Below are positions 1-8,467 of a stretch of 64,000 nt of DNA, in pieces. The stretch is from Croceivirga radicis (GTDB taxonomy: Bacteria > Bacteroidota > Bacteroidia > Flavobacteriales > Flavobacteriaceae). Under the pieces are notes generated by a model, which saw only the letters and a program-made list of their open reading frames with translations, was not told where the DNA came from and searched no databases. The DNA lies in NCBI RefSeq assembly GCF_002072105.2, contig NZ_MTBC01000007.1:1-64000 (forward strand). The letters are read 5' to 3'. Position 1 is the first letter of the stretch. Each line of letters opens with the position of its first letter. A program made the position numbers and the translations under genes.

Positions 1-2
1 AC

Positions 3-122
3 CTATTCTACCATGACTCTAGCTTATCCAAGGGGGTTACACACCTTAGGTCCGTGAAAATGGCGCCCATACAACACAATCCCGAAGGAAACATCAAAAC
101 CTTAAAACCCTATGGGGACTAA
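3..122 (+). CDS. GH43-like glycoside hydrolase, C-terminal end only
   Basis: This is the last 39 codons of a gene entering from the left edge. The reading frame from base 3 runs open to a TAA at 120-122. It contains the string LFYHDSSLSKG, then THLRSVKMAPI and a Pro-Glu-Gly turn. That is the usual closing strand pattern of GH43 beta-xylosidase/arabinosidase propellers, where a FYH-S-L-G core precedes an R-S-V strand and an N-x-D/E-G turn. The catalytic residues lie outside the window, so activity and substrate cannot be stated. It reads toward the leftward FG-GAP/SusD/SusC group, so it may belong to the same polysaccharide locus but not to the same transcript. Confidence 0.6.
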   Translation, partial: LFYHDSSLSKGVTHLRSVKMAPIQHNPEGNIKTLKPYGD

Positions 123-148
123 ACACTTGACATTAATTTCAATTGTTG

Positions 149-184
149 GCCGTTGTAGCATTTATTTGCGCAGCGGCTTTTTTA
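149..184 (+). terminator. Rho-independent terminator after the GH43-like gene
   Basis: GCCGTTG at 149-155 pairs with CAGCGGC at 171-177 (seven pairs, one G-U) around a 15-base loop, followed by six T. It sits 27 bases past the GH43-like stop. The T run is on the + strand only, so it ends rightward transcription; it also overlaps the stop codon of the converging gene. Confidence 0.65.
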
Positions 185-3100
185 TTGAATCTTGATACCT
201 TGTACATAATCATTATTTTTTGCCGCTAATAGATAATCTGCTCCGTTTGCTTTAATAGCAATCATTTGTTTAACATCGCCAGGTATAAAAAGGCCACTCT
301 TATGAGCGGGTATTGGTTTAAATTTTCCTGTACCGTCTCCAGTTAAAAAAAGTCCATATCCCGCATCGTTTCTTGGAGTTTCAACTTCCGAAACAAACAG
401 GTTACCCGCAATTATCAAATCTAAATTACCATCTGTATTAAAATCATCAACAATTATAGAAGTAATATTGCTTAATTGGGCTTCTCTTGGTAATTGGTGT
501 ACAATAAATGTTCCGTTTTTATTCTCTAGATAAATACTTGCAAAAGAATGTACTTGGTAATGAAGTGATTTTTCCAAATCTGCTTCGGTATAAACATCAA
601 TCAAAGATGCTTGAGAAAAACTTTCATAGTCTTTGAATTTCTGTTTTATAGCCGGAATTTGTTGAGAAGAACACTCCCTACCCCTTACTGGATACTGTTC
701 CCCATCATTATAATAACTAAGAACAATATCGTTTTGTTCATTTTTATCAAAATCGTTAACATAGATATCAAAGGTTTCCTCCTTGTTTGCCTTGTATTTG
801 TAATTAAGCCCATTATTTCCAAGAACGTAATCCATATCACCATCATTATCAAAGTCGCCCTGTGCAATGCTCCACCACCATCCAGCTGTTTCTTTACCTA
901 ATCCTAGTTCTTCTGAAACTTCTTTAAAGCTACCCTTGTTATTCTTAAATACCCTAACTGGCATCCATTCTCCAACAACGATTATATCTTGCCAACCATC
1001 GTTATCATAATCGGTTACAACTGCACTGGTAGCCATACCCATATTATCAAATTCTTTTGGCTGTTTGCTAAGATCCGTCTCAAATTTAATTTCGTTTTTA
1101 GACGATTTGTTCATTAGAATATAGGAAGAAGCCGGCGAAGGATAATTGCCTGGTGTTTGTCTTCCCAAGACCAGAATATCTAACTTATTATCTTTATTAA
1201 AGTCCGCTATATAGGCTTGTGAACCACTAATACTAGGGCTGTTTAACAAAGTTGTATCGGCTTTCACAAAAGTTCCTTTCCTATTTATATATAACCTATC
1301 TGCCAATAATGGGTCTTCTTTTTTGAATTCATAACCACCACTAACCACATATAAATCATTATCCCCATCTTGGTCTGCATCAAAAATTATGGCAGCAACA
1401 TCTTCTGATTGGGCATCTTGCTCTAATGCCGGTATGGGCAAACTCTCAAATCCTGATTTATTCTGAATATACACCGCTCCGGTTTTTCCGGCCGCACCGC
1501 CTACAAAGTAATCTTCTAATCCGTCTCCATTTAAATCTCCCTTGGCCAAAGCTGGGCCAAAAGCAGACATTTTATGCGGTAATAGTACTTGTTGATTAAA
1601 ATCGTCATAATAATTCTCTTCGTGCTTATGCTCAGGAAAAGTTTGTTGGTCTGTTGTAAACTGATATTCTTGATATGGCGACTGTACGTTTTCAAAAATT
1701 GCATCAGTCTCGTTTAGCTGTAATCGTTGATTGGCTTTAATGTTAGACAAAACCTGAGAGGCGCCGGAAGGCCACATTACCTTAAGGTTTTTAATTGTTA
1801 ATTGGTTTGCCAGACCAAAATGTATAATTGGAGATACCGAAGATTGAAACCCTCTTGTTAATGTTAGTTCTTGCATTTGGATACCCGCCTCTGTTTCTAT
1901 CTGAACCCTTGCCCCAATACCCTGATGATTTTTACCCTTACCAATTAATTTTATTTGAAAATAATTATTAGTTTTTGCACTGTTATTTTGAAATAGACTA
2001 ACCTTATCGTCTATATTATTGGTCAAAATCTCTAAATCACCATCATTATCTAAATCTACATAAACCACTCCATTACTAAACCCTTCATAAGAAATACCCC
2101 ACTCTTTATTAGCAATTTCATAACTCAAATTTCCTTGATTTTTAAACATAAAATTGTCTATTTTTTCTGAAGGAATAGCCTTACTCAAAGCTAACAAGGT
2201 GTCTTTCTTCAACTGCATTTTCTTAATCTTTTTAAAGAAATCATTATTATTTACCTCTCTTCTAGTGCCATTGCTCACGAACAAATCCTTTAAACCATCA
2301 TTATCAAAATCGGCAAACAACGGACCCCAACTCCAATCTGTAGAAGAAGTACCTGTTAACCTAGAAACATTTGAGAATTTAGGCACCCCATTTTCATAAA
2401 TTCCAGAATTTAACTGAAAACAATTGTGCATGTACTGGTAATGAAACCCGGCATTAACAACATCCCAAAAGAGCGGAATATTCATACTGGCCATGTTGGC
2501 TTTTTTTCTGCGGTTATTGTTCGCATCCATATCCACTTGAAAAATATCTAGATGACCATCATTGTTTGCATCCGCAATATCTACTCCCATACCATAGAAT
2601 GCAGTATGCCCTGTTGCATCTGCCACGGCTTCTTTAAAAGTACCGTCTCCCTTATTCAAGTATAAAAAATCTGGTGCGTTAAAATCATTTGAGACATAAA
2701 TATCTGGCCAAGAGTCATTATTTACATCTGCAATGGTAGCACTTAAAGACAAACCAAAATCCAATAAGCCAGCTTCTTTGGTAATCTTTGTAAAGCTATC
2801 ACCATCATTTCTATACAATTGATTAGATTCCAAATCTTTAGGGTTATTCATTTTATACCTATAAAAATAGGTTGGGGCGTCAAATCTGGTCATAGGATAA
2901 TTGGCCACGTACAAGTCCAGGTCTCCATCTTTATCATAATCAAAAAAGGTTGCCTGTACACTTTGGCCTAAATCTGCAATACCTAATTGTTGTGCTACCT
3001 CCTTAAAAGTGCCATCGCCATTATTTAAAAAGAACTGATTGGCTTTATTGCCGTCTTTTCCAGAAACCGAACAATAAATATCCATAAAACCATCTGCATT

Positions 3101-3499
3101 TACATCTGCCATGGTAACCCCGGTGTACCACCTATCATCTCCGCCCACACCCGCCTTTGCGGTTATATCTTCAAATTGTAAATTCCCCTTATTCAAATAC
3201 AATTTGTTCTGGACCATGTTACCCGTAAAATAAATATCTTCCAGCCCATCGTTATTAACATCGCCTACCGCAATACCGCCTCCCATGTATAAATAAGAAT
3301 ATGTAAAATAATTTATGGTATCATTTTCGGTCAAAATATTCGCAAAATCTAATCCAGAAACAGTACTAGGAACAGCTTCAAATATCTTTTCCTGTTCAGT
3401 AGACTTTGTAGAATTGTCTACACATCCTATTAGGATAAATACAAAAAGTATGAAAAAGTAAGAAATAAGTAGTCTGTCTTTTTTAGCCTCAATATACAT
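182..3499 (-). CDS. FG-GAP/VCBS repeat lipoprotein with central ASPIC/UnbV domain
   Basis: An 1105-residue predicted surface lipoprotein: a hydrophobic signal ends in an IGC lipobox near residue 26. I count fourteen D-x-[DN]-x-D-G-like calcium-loop motifs (for example GDVNNDGLED, FDYDKDGDLD, GDFDNDGDMD), seven before and seven after an ASPIC/UnbV domain at about residues 520-595 (GIGARVQIETEAG through VMWPSGASQ). This is the CRTAC1-like double-propeller layout common in Bacteroidetes. Such proteins are often encoded beside SusC/SusD pairs and are presumed to bind or hold glycan at the cell surface, but no reaction is known. Here it follows the susD-like gene by about 100 bases with a terminator between them, so it may be expressed at a lower level from read-through. 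Substrate unknown. Confidence 0.85.
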   Translation of the reverse strand: MYIEAKKDRLLISYFFILFVFILIGCVDNSTKSTEQEKIFEAVPSTVSGLDFANILTENDTINYFTYSYLYMGGGIAVGDVNNDGLEDIYFTGNMVQNKLYLNKGNLQFEDITAKAGVGGDDRWYTGVTMADVNADGFMDIYCSVSGKDGNKANQFFLNNGDGTFKEVAQQLGIADLGQSVQATFFDYDKDGDLDLYVANYPMTRFDAPTYFYRYKMNNPKDLESNQLYRNDGDSFTKITKEAGLLDFGLSLSATIADVNNDSWPDIYVSNDFNAPDFLYLNKGDGTFKEAVADATGHTAFYGMGVDIADANNDGHLDIFQVDMDANNNRRKKANMASMNIPLFWDVVNAGFHYQYMHNCFQLNSGIYENGVPKFSNVSRLTGTSSTDWSWGPLFADFDNDGLKDLFVSNGTRREVNNNDFFKKIKKMQLKKDTLLALSKAIPSEKIDNFMFKNQGNLSYEIANKEWGISYEGFSNGVVYVDLDNDGDLEILTNNIDDKVSLFQNNSAKTNNYFQIKLIGKGKNHQGIGARVQIETEAGIQMQELTLTRGFQSSVSPIIHFGLANQLTIKNLKVMWPSGASQVLSNIKANQRLQLNETDAIFENVQSPYQEYQFTTDQQTFPEHKHEENYYDDFNQQVLLPHKMSAFGPALAKGDLNGDGLEDYFVGGAAGKTGAVYIQNKSGFESLPIPALEQDAQSEDVAAIIFDADQDGDNDLYVVSGGYEFKKEDPLLADRLYINRKGTFVKADTTLLNSPSISGSQAYIADFNKDNKLDILVLGRQTPGNYPSPASSYILMNKSSKNEIKFETDLSKQPKEFDNMGMATSAVVTDYDNDGWQDIIVVGEWMPVRVFKNNKGSFKEVSEELGLGKETAGWWWSIAQGDFDNDGDMDYVLGNNGLNYKYKANKEETFDIYVNDFDKNEQNDIVLSYYNDGEQYPVRGRECSSQQIPAIKQKFKDYESFSQASLIDVYTEADLEKSLHYQVHSFASIYLENKNGTFIVHQLPREAQLSNITSIIVDDFNTDGNLDLIIAGNLFVSEVETPRNDAGYGLFLTGDGTGKFKPIPAHKSGLFIPGDVKQMIAIKANGADYLLAAKNNDYVQGIKIQ

Positions 3500-3544
3500 T
3501 GGTCGTAGTTTTAAAAGGTGGTTATGCTAGTATTTAAAGATAAA

Positions 3545-3570
3545 AAAGCAGCATGTAAACACGCTGCTTT
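3545..3570 (-). terminator. Terminator after susD-like gene
   Basis: AAAGCAGC at 3545-3552 and GCTGCTTT at 3563-3570 form an eight-pair stem with a ten-base loop. Read leftward it is followed by a T run. It lies between the susD-like stop and the FG-GAP lipoprotein start, so it probably sets lower expression of the latter instead of separating unrelated genes. Confidence 0.75.
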
Positions 3571-3605
3571 TAATCAAAAACTAACTGAAACTATATTAAC
3601 GAAGA

Positions 3606-5075
3606 TTAATATCCTGGGTTCTGATCTACCTCTGACAAGGCTGCATTTGCATTAATTTCTGCTGCTGGAATTGGTAATAACTCATGTTTACCGGCTTGAA
3701 AATTAGATCCGGCCAATTCTGTTGCGGCATTACCCCATCTAATTATATCATTAAATCTAACTTGTTCCCCGGCCAGCTCTACTTTTCTTTCGTGCACAAT
3801 AGCATTAAACACTTGAGCAGAAGATAATGTTGTAGGTAATGGGGCCAAACCAGTGCTAGGTCTAGTTCTTACCTCGTTTATATACTCTACCGCAAGCGCA
3901 GGATTGCTTTCATATACACATTCTGCCATCATTAAAAGTACATCTGCGTAACGTAAATACTTAAAATTAATGCCAGATGCCGCATCTTCTGAAGCTTCTG
4001 CATGGTAATTCTGATATTTTTTCCAAGCCGCACGGTAGATCGTACCACTAGCGTCTGCCAAATCTGATTCTTGAATGGTGCCACAACAATAGTCATCACC
4101 TGCCATATAAAAATTATCTTTTAACCTACCATCTCCTGCCTCGTATTCGTCTAACAAATCATCAGAAACGTGAACGTTGTACCAATTTAAAACACCATAT
4201 TCCTGACCCCTAAAAGTAATTTCATTTAAACCGGTTCCGGTCTCACCCCATGCAGAACCACCAATTTCATCATCATATACCACTTCGAAAATGGATTCTG
4301 GACCAAATTCACCTTCCTCAGTGAAATTATTAAAGTACTCGTCCTCTAACTGAAACTGGCCGTATATTTTTTGGAACTCTACCAATGCAGCAGTTTTGTT
4401 GTTTCTAAATAAATATACTTTACCCAACATGGCTATAGCAGCTTCTCTTGTAGCTCTACCGGTGTCTTCAACGGATTTAGAACGTAAACTAGTAGTTGCA
4501 TCCGTTAAATCTGAGATAATTAAATTGTATACCTCATCTACTGAAGAACGCGGTTGACCCTCAGAGGATAAACCATCGTTAATAGGTACGCCGCCAAAAC
4601 GAGTAACCAATAAAAAGTAGTATAACGCTCGCATAAATTTGGCTTCGCCCACAAATTTTGCTTTCATTTCAGGAGAAAGCTCAGAATCGTTCAACGCCAA
4701 TACTTTATCTTCATTATTAATTAGAAGATTACAGTTATTTATACCTCGGTAACAAGCTTTCCAATATTCGCCTATTGGACCATGATTAGCATTAAATGCA
4801 AACTGCAAATACTCTACTTTATCTGCTTCTAATTGTTGATTTCTACCATTTTCCTGACTCATGTTGTCCATCATAAAAAACATGTGCCTGGTATACAAAC
4901 CCCTATTTTGCAAATGAGCATAAGTGCCTGTTGCAGCAGACTCTACTTGGGCTGCGGTCTTAAAAAATGTATCTGGTGATAACTCATTAGGATTGGTTTT
5001 AAACAAAGCGTCTTCTTTACAGGAAACCAGTGTAACCAATGCGGTTGCTATTAAAATTATACTATATTTTTTCAT
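3606..5075 (-). CDS. RagB/SusD family nutrient-uptake lipoprotein
   Basis: A 489-residue SusD-like surface lipoprotein: lipobox with Cys near residue 19 (LVTLVSCKED), then the SusD N-terminal pattern and a TPR-like helical core (MRALYYFLLVTRFGGVP), and the typical C-terminal end in which a PIPAAEINAN stretch leads to QNPGY. SusD proteins cap the SusC channel and grip oligosaccharides on the outer surface. The start lies 12 bases after the susC-like stop, so the two are co-transcribed. Length is normal for the family. Nothing in the sequence names the glycan. Confidence 0.93.
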   Translation of the reverse strand: MKKYSIILIATALVTLVSCKEDALFKTNPNELSPDTFFKTAAQVESAATGTYAHLQNRGLYTRHMFFMMDNMSQENGRNQQLEADKVEYLQFAFNANHGPIGEYWKACYRGINNCNLLINNEDKVLALNDSELSPEMKAKFVGEAKFMRALYYFLLVTRFGGVPINDGLSSEGQPRSSVDEVYNLIISDLTDATTSLRSKSVEDTGRATREAAIAMLGKVYLFRNNKTAALVEFQKIYGQFQLEDEYFNNFTEEGEFGPESIFEVVYDDEIGGSAWGETGTGLNEITFRGQEYGVLNWYNVHVSDDLLDEYEAGDGRLKDNFYMAGDDYCCGTIQESDLADASGTIYRAAWKKYQNYHAEASEDAASGINFKYLRYADVLLMMAECVYESNPALAVEYINEVRTRPSTGLAPLPTTLSSAQVFNAIVHERKVELAGEQVRFNDIIRWGNAATELAGSNFQAGKHELLPIPAAEINANAALSEVDQNPGY

Positions 5076-5087
5076 TGCTATTTTTAT

Positions 5088-8000
5088 TTAAAATGTTACT
5101 TGTAAACCAACTAACACAGATTTTGGTTGTGGATAATTACCACGATCAACACCAAATTCAGAATTGGTACTTTTTGCATTACCAATTTCAGGATCTAAAC
5201 CAGAATAATCCGTTACCGTAAGTAGGTTTTGACCACTTGCATATATTCTTAACTTGGAAAAGTAAGAAGACAAGGCACTTGTCTGCGGAAAGGTATACCC
5301 AACTGTTAGGTTTTTTAACCTAGCAAAAGAACCATCTTCTATAAAACGGTCTGATGATGCCGTGTTTATACCATTATTACCATCAAATGCACGTGGAATG
5401 GTATTGGAAGGGTTGGTAGGGGTCCAACGATCTAATACAGCAACACCAGCATTAAAAGTTCTTGGCATACCTTGTAAATCATAAATGTTGGTATTGTAAA
5501 TTTCATTACCGGTTACTCCATTTATAAATACGTTGAAATCCCAATTTTTATAATTTGCATCAAGATTTAAACCAAATATTAATTCTGGTGTGGGGTTACC
5601 AATGGCAACAATGTCTTCGTTATTTATTTGTCCGTCTCCATTTTGATCTACAAATCGGATATCTCCTGGCTGTATTGCCGTTTGATCTGTTCCTAAAACG
5701 GCCTCTACCTCTGCTTGTGTTTGATAAATGCCATCTGTCTGATAACCATAGAAAGAATAAATTGGATCACCAACTCTTAAACCGTTAATAAACTGTGCCT
5801 CAAAAGTACTACCGGGTATAATATCCTCTCCCGTTCCTGTTTTTAAAACTTCGTTTTTGGTTGTAGATAAATTTAAATTAGCAGACCAAGTAAAATCTCC
5901 TTCAAAATCATTGTAACCCAAACTTACTTCAAAACCTTTGCTCTCTACATCCCCAATGTTGGTTGGTACCGTAGAACTTAAACTTCCAAAAGAGCCGGGT
6001 AATTGCAAATCTATTAACAGGCCGTTACTCGTATTTTTAAAATATTCAATTGCAGCCGTAAACTTGTTTTGGAAAAAACCTAAATCCATACCAATGTTCA
6101 GCATTTCTCTTTCTTCCCAAGCCACATTTGGATTTGGTGTACTAGATGGTGCCGTACCGCCTAAGGCATTACCATTTACTACGTAGTTAAAGTTATTAGT
6201 TAAGGTTGTACTGTATCTATAGTTAGAAATTTCATCAAAACCACTAATACCCCAACTAGCTCTTAACTTTAAGGTATTTATGTTTGATTGTGACATAAAG
6301 TCCTCTTCTGCAAGATTCCAACCGGCAGAGGCCGCTGGAAACCACCCCCATTTAGTAGAAGGTCCAAAACGAGAAGAACCGTCTCTTCTAATAGACCCAG
6401 AAAGCAAATATTTGTTCTTGTAGTTGTAATTTAACCTACCTAAATAACCAATTTTATCTACCTCATCCGTTAATGAAGATATTTCGGATTGCTCGTTGGT
6501 TAATTGCTCTAATTCATCAGATACTGAGTTTTGACTTGTTGTATTTACTTGATTGTAAATTGCTTCGTTCTTTTCTATCAAGGCCAGAACATCAAAGTTA
6601 TGGTCATCGCCTAAGGTAAAATTGTAGTTTAAACTATTGGTAAACAAAAATCTTCTAAAGGTGTTAGCGTTTTTGGTGATTCTTGCAAAAACCTGTGCGT
6701 GCGTAGACTGGCCATTACTATCATCATCATAGGAAGGTACAAATTCATCGTAATTGTTATAGTTATATTCCAAACCAAACTGAGACCTAAATTTCAAACC
6801 TTTAAGTAATTCGTATTCCCCAAAAACACTTCCAAATACTTGGGTTCTTTTAGACAACCTGTTACCATGTTCTTGAACCCTTACAGGGTTTTCCGCATCT
6901 TGCCCGTCTAGGGCCGATGTAGGACCTTGATAGCCACCATTATTATTTTCATTATATATAGGTAAATATGGAGCCATTTTTATGGCATGTTCCAAAAGTG
7001 ATCTAGAACCTGCATTATCTGCTCCCAGTTCTGGACTTTGATCACTAAACGTTACGGCCAAAGTTTGCCCTACCTTAAAGTTATCTGTAACATCAAAATT
7101 ACTATTAACACGAATGTTGTACCTATTGTAACCTGTTTCTATAACAGCCCCTTGTTGTTTTAGCATACCTAGAGACGTTCTAAAATTGCTTTTTTCGTTA
7201 CCCCCTGCCATACTTAAATCATAATTCTGTAGAAAACCGGTTTGAAATATGGCATCTTGCCAATCTGTATTAAGTCCAGAGCTACTCAATGGGCTTGTAG
7301 GCACCGTGCCAAAAGCCTCGTCTATAAACTGTAGATATTGCTCTGTGTTAAGCAGATCAAACCTATTGGTAATAAATTGTACCCCGGTGTAGGTATTAAA
7401 TGTTACTTCTGAGCGTCCTGCCCTACCTTGTTTGGTGGTTACCACAATAACACCGTTGGCTGCCTGCGAGCCATAAGCTGCTGCCGTAGCAGCATCTTTA
7501 AGTACGTTTATACTTTCAATATCATTGGGATTAATAGCCCCTAATCCGGTTGAGATTACACCATCTATAACATACAAAGGGCTACCACCGTTAGGTGATC
7601 CCACACCACGTATACGAACTACGGGGGCCGTACCAGGCCCTCCACTATTGGTTACTGTTATACCCGCTGCCCGTCCTTGCAATGCTTGGTCTGCAGTGGC
7701 TACTGGTAGTGCCGAAATCTCATCTGCATCTACACTAGCAATGGCACCGGTTACAGCAGCTCTTGATTGGCTACCATACGCCACAACAACAACCTCATCT
7801 AAAGCTTCAAGGTTTTCTTCTAACGTTACGTTGACCGTGGTTCTACCATTTAAGGCCGTTTCTTGGGTATTGTAACCAATATAACGAAATACCAATGTGG
7901 CATTTGCTGGCACGTTTTCTAGGACATAGTTACCATCAAAGTCTGTTGCAGCACCATTATTGGTACCTTTTACTATTACACTTACTCCTGGTAAAGGACC

Positions 8001-8132
8001 GGAAGAGTCTGACACGTTACCTGTAACCTGCACCTCTTGGGCATAAATTGCAATGCTAAAAACACCCATACAAATAGTAAGCAACAGGGTTTTTAACCTT
8101 GCGAATTTCTCGTAATTGAGTTTGAGAATCAT
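5088..8132 (-). CDS. SusC/RagA family TonB-linked outer-membrane transporter
   Basis: A 1014-residue SusC-like transporter. A signal peptide ends near AIYAQ; a carboxypeptidase-like beta-sandwich follows (residues about 35-110, GTNNGAATDFDGNY); a plug domain begins with EEVVVVAYG-type sequence and contains VRIRGVGSPNGG and LYVIDGV; the rest is a 22-strand-type barrel ending in a strand with a terminal Phe (VLVGLQVTF). It imports oligosaccharides with energy from TonB/ExbBD. It is first in a leftward transcript with its SusD partner. Unlike the starch locus at 25-37 kb there is no recognisable enzyme read in the same direction, so the substrate is open. Confidence 0.95.
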   Translation of the reverse strand: MILKLNYEKFARLKTLLLTICMGVFSIAIYAQEVQVTGNVSDSSGPLPGVSVIVKGTNNGAATDFDGNYVLENVPANATLVFRYIGYNTQETALNGRTTVNVTLEENLEALDEVVVVAYGSQSRAAVTGAIASVDADEISALPVATADQALQGRAAGITVTNSGGPGTAPVVRIRGVGSPNGGSPLYVIDGVISTGLGAINPNDIESINVLKDAATAAAYGSQAANGVIVVTTKQGRAGRSEVTFNTYTGVQFITNRFDLLNTEQYLQFIDEAFGTVPTSPLSSSGLNTDWQDAIFQTGFLQNYDLSMAGGNEKSNFRTSLGMLKQQGAVIETGYNRYNIRVNSNFDVTDNFKVGQTLAVTFSDQSPELGADNAGSRSLLEHAIKMAPYLPIYNENNNGGYQGPTSALDGQDAENPVRVQEHGNRLSKRTQVFGSVFGEYELLKGLKFRSQFGLEYNYNNYDEFVPSYDDDSNGQSTHAQVFARITKNANTFRRFLFTNSLNYNFTLGDDHNFDVLALIEKNEAIYNQVNTTSQNSVSDELEQLTNEQSEISSLTDEVDKIGYLGRLNYNYKNKYLLSGSIRRDGSSRFGPSTKWGWFPAASAGWNLAEEDFMSQSNINTLKLRASWGISGFDEISNYRYSTTLTNNFNYVVNGNALGGTAPSSTPNPNVAWEEREMLNIGMDLGFFQNKFTAAIEYFKNTSNGLLIDLQLPGSFGSLSSTVPTNIGDVESKGFEVSLGYNDFEGDFTWSANLNLSTTKNEVLKTGTGEDIIPGSTFEAQFINGLRVGDPIYSFYGYQTDGIYQTQAEVEAVLGTDQTAIQPGDIRFVDQNGDGQINNEDIVAIGNPTPELIFGLNLDANYKNWDFNVFINGVTGNEIYNTNIYDLQGMPRTFNAGVAVLDRWTPTNPSNTIPRAFDGNNGINTASSDRFIEDGSFARLKNLTVGYTFPQTSALSSYFSKLRIYASGQNLLTVTDYSGLDPEIGNAKSTNSEFGVDRGNYPQPKSVLVGLQVTF

Positions 8133-8265
8133 TCTGTTTAGTTTAAAGTTAATTTCTTCTAGTTTGTTAATGATTTATCCTGTTTTACGTAATACGATTA
8201 CGGATTCATAAAAATTAAACCCATTAAAAAATCATATTATCAATAAATGAACAGGAAGATTGAAA

Positions 8266-8273
8266 CAAATCTA
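8266..8273 (-). promoter_or_regulatory. Candidate -7 box for the susC-like operon
   Basis: Read leftward this is TAGATTTG, a match to the Bacteroidetes -7 consensus TAnnTTTG. It would give a leader of roughly 125 bases before the susC-like start at 8132. No clear TTG element is visible at the usual 17-23 base distance. The rest of the 335-base gap 8133-8467 is A+T-rich; apart from the terminator at its right end I see no gene in it. Confidence 0.3.
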
Positions 8274-8417
8274 TATGCTAGCTTTTTCTATAAATAAAAA
8301 TCCTGTAGCATCCTATGTAATATTTGATGCATCAAGGGTGTATTGCCTTTAAAATTAACTGCTGGCGAAGGGTACTGGCAGCTATAGACCTTGCATAAAT
8401 GCTTAAAATGTAAACAA

Positions 8418-8446
8418 AAAAAGCACCCTGTTTGAGGGTGCTTTTT
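8418..8446 (-). terminator. Terminator after the phosphoesterase-barrel gene
   Basis: AAAAAGCACCCT at 8418-8429 and AGGGTGCTTTTT at 8435-8446 pair perfectly around a five-base loop. T runs exist on both strands, so it could work in both directions; its position 22 bases past the stop at 8468 fits the leftward gene. Confidence 0.85.
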
Positions 8447-8467
8447 ATTCAATTTTGATGGTTTGGA

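Noticed and set aside
7525-7875. 116-codon frame on the + strand inside the susC-like gene
   Set aside because: It is antisense to the well-conserved plug domain of the SusC-like protein and is explained by the codon pattern of that gene.
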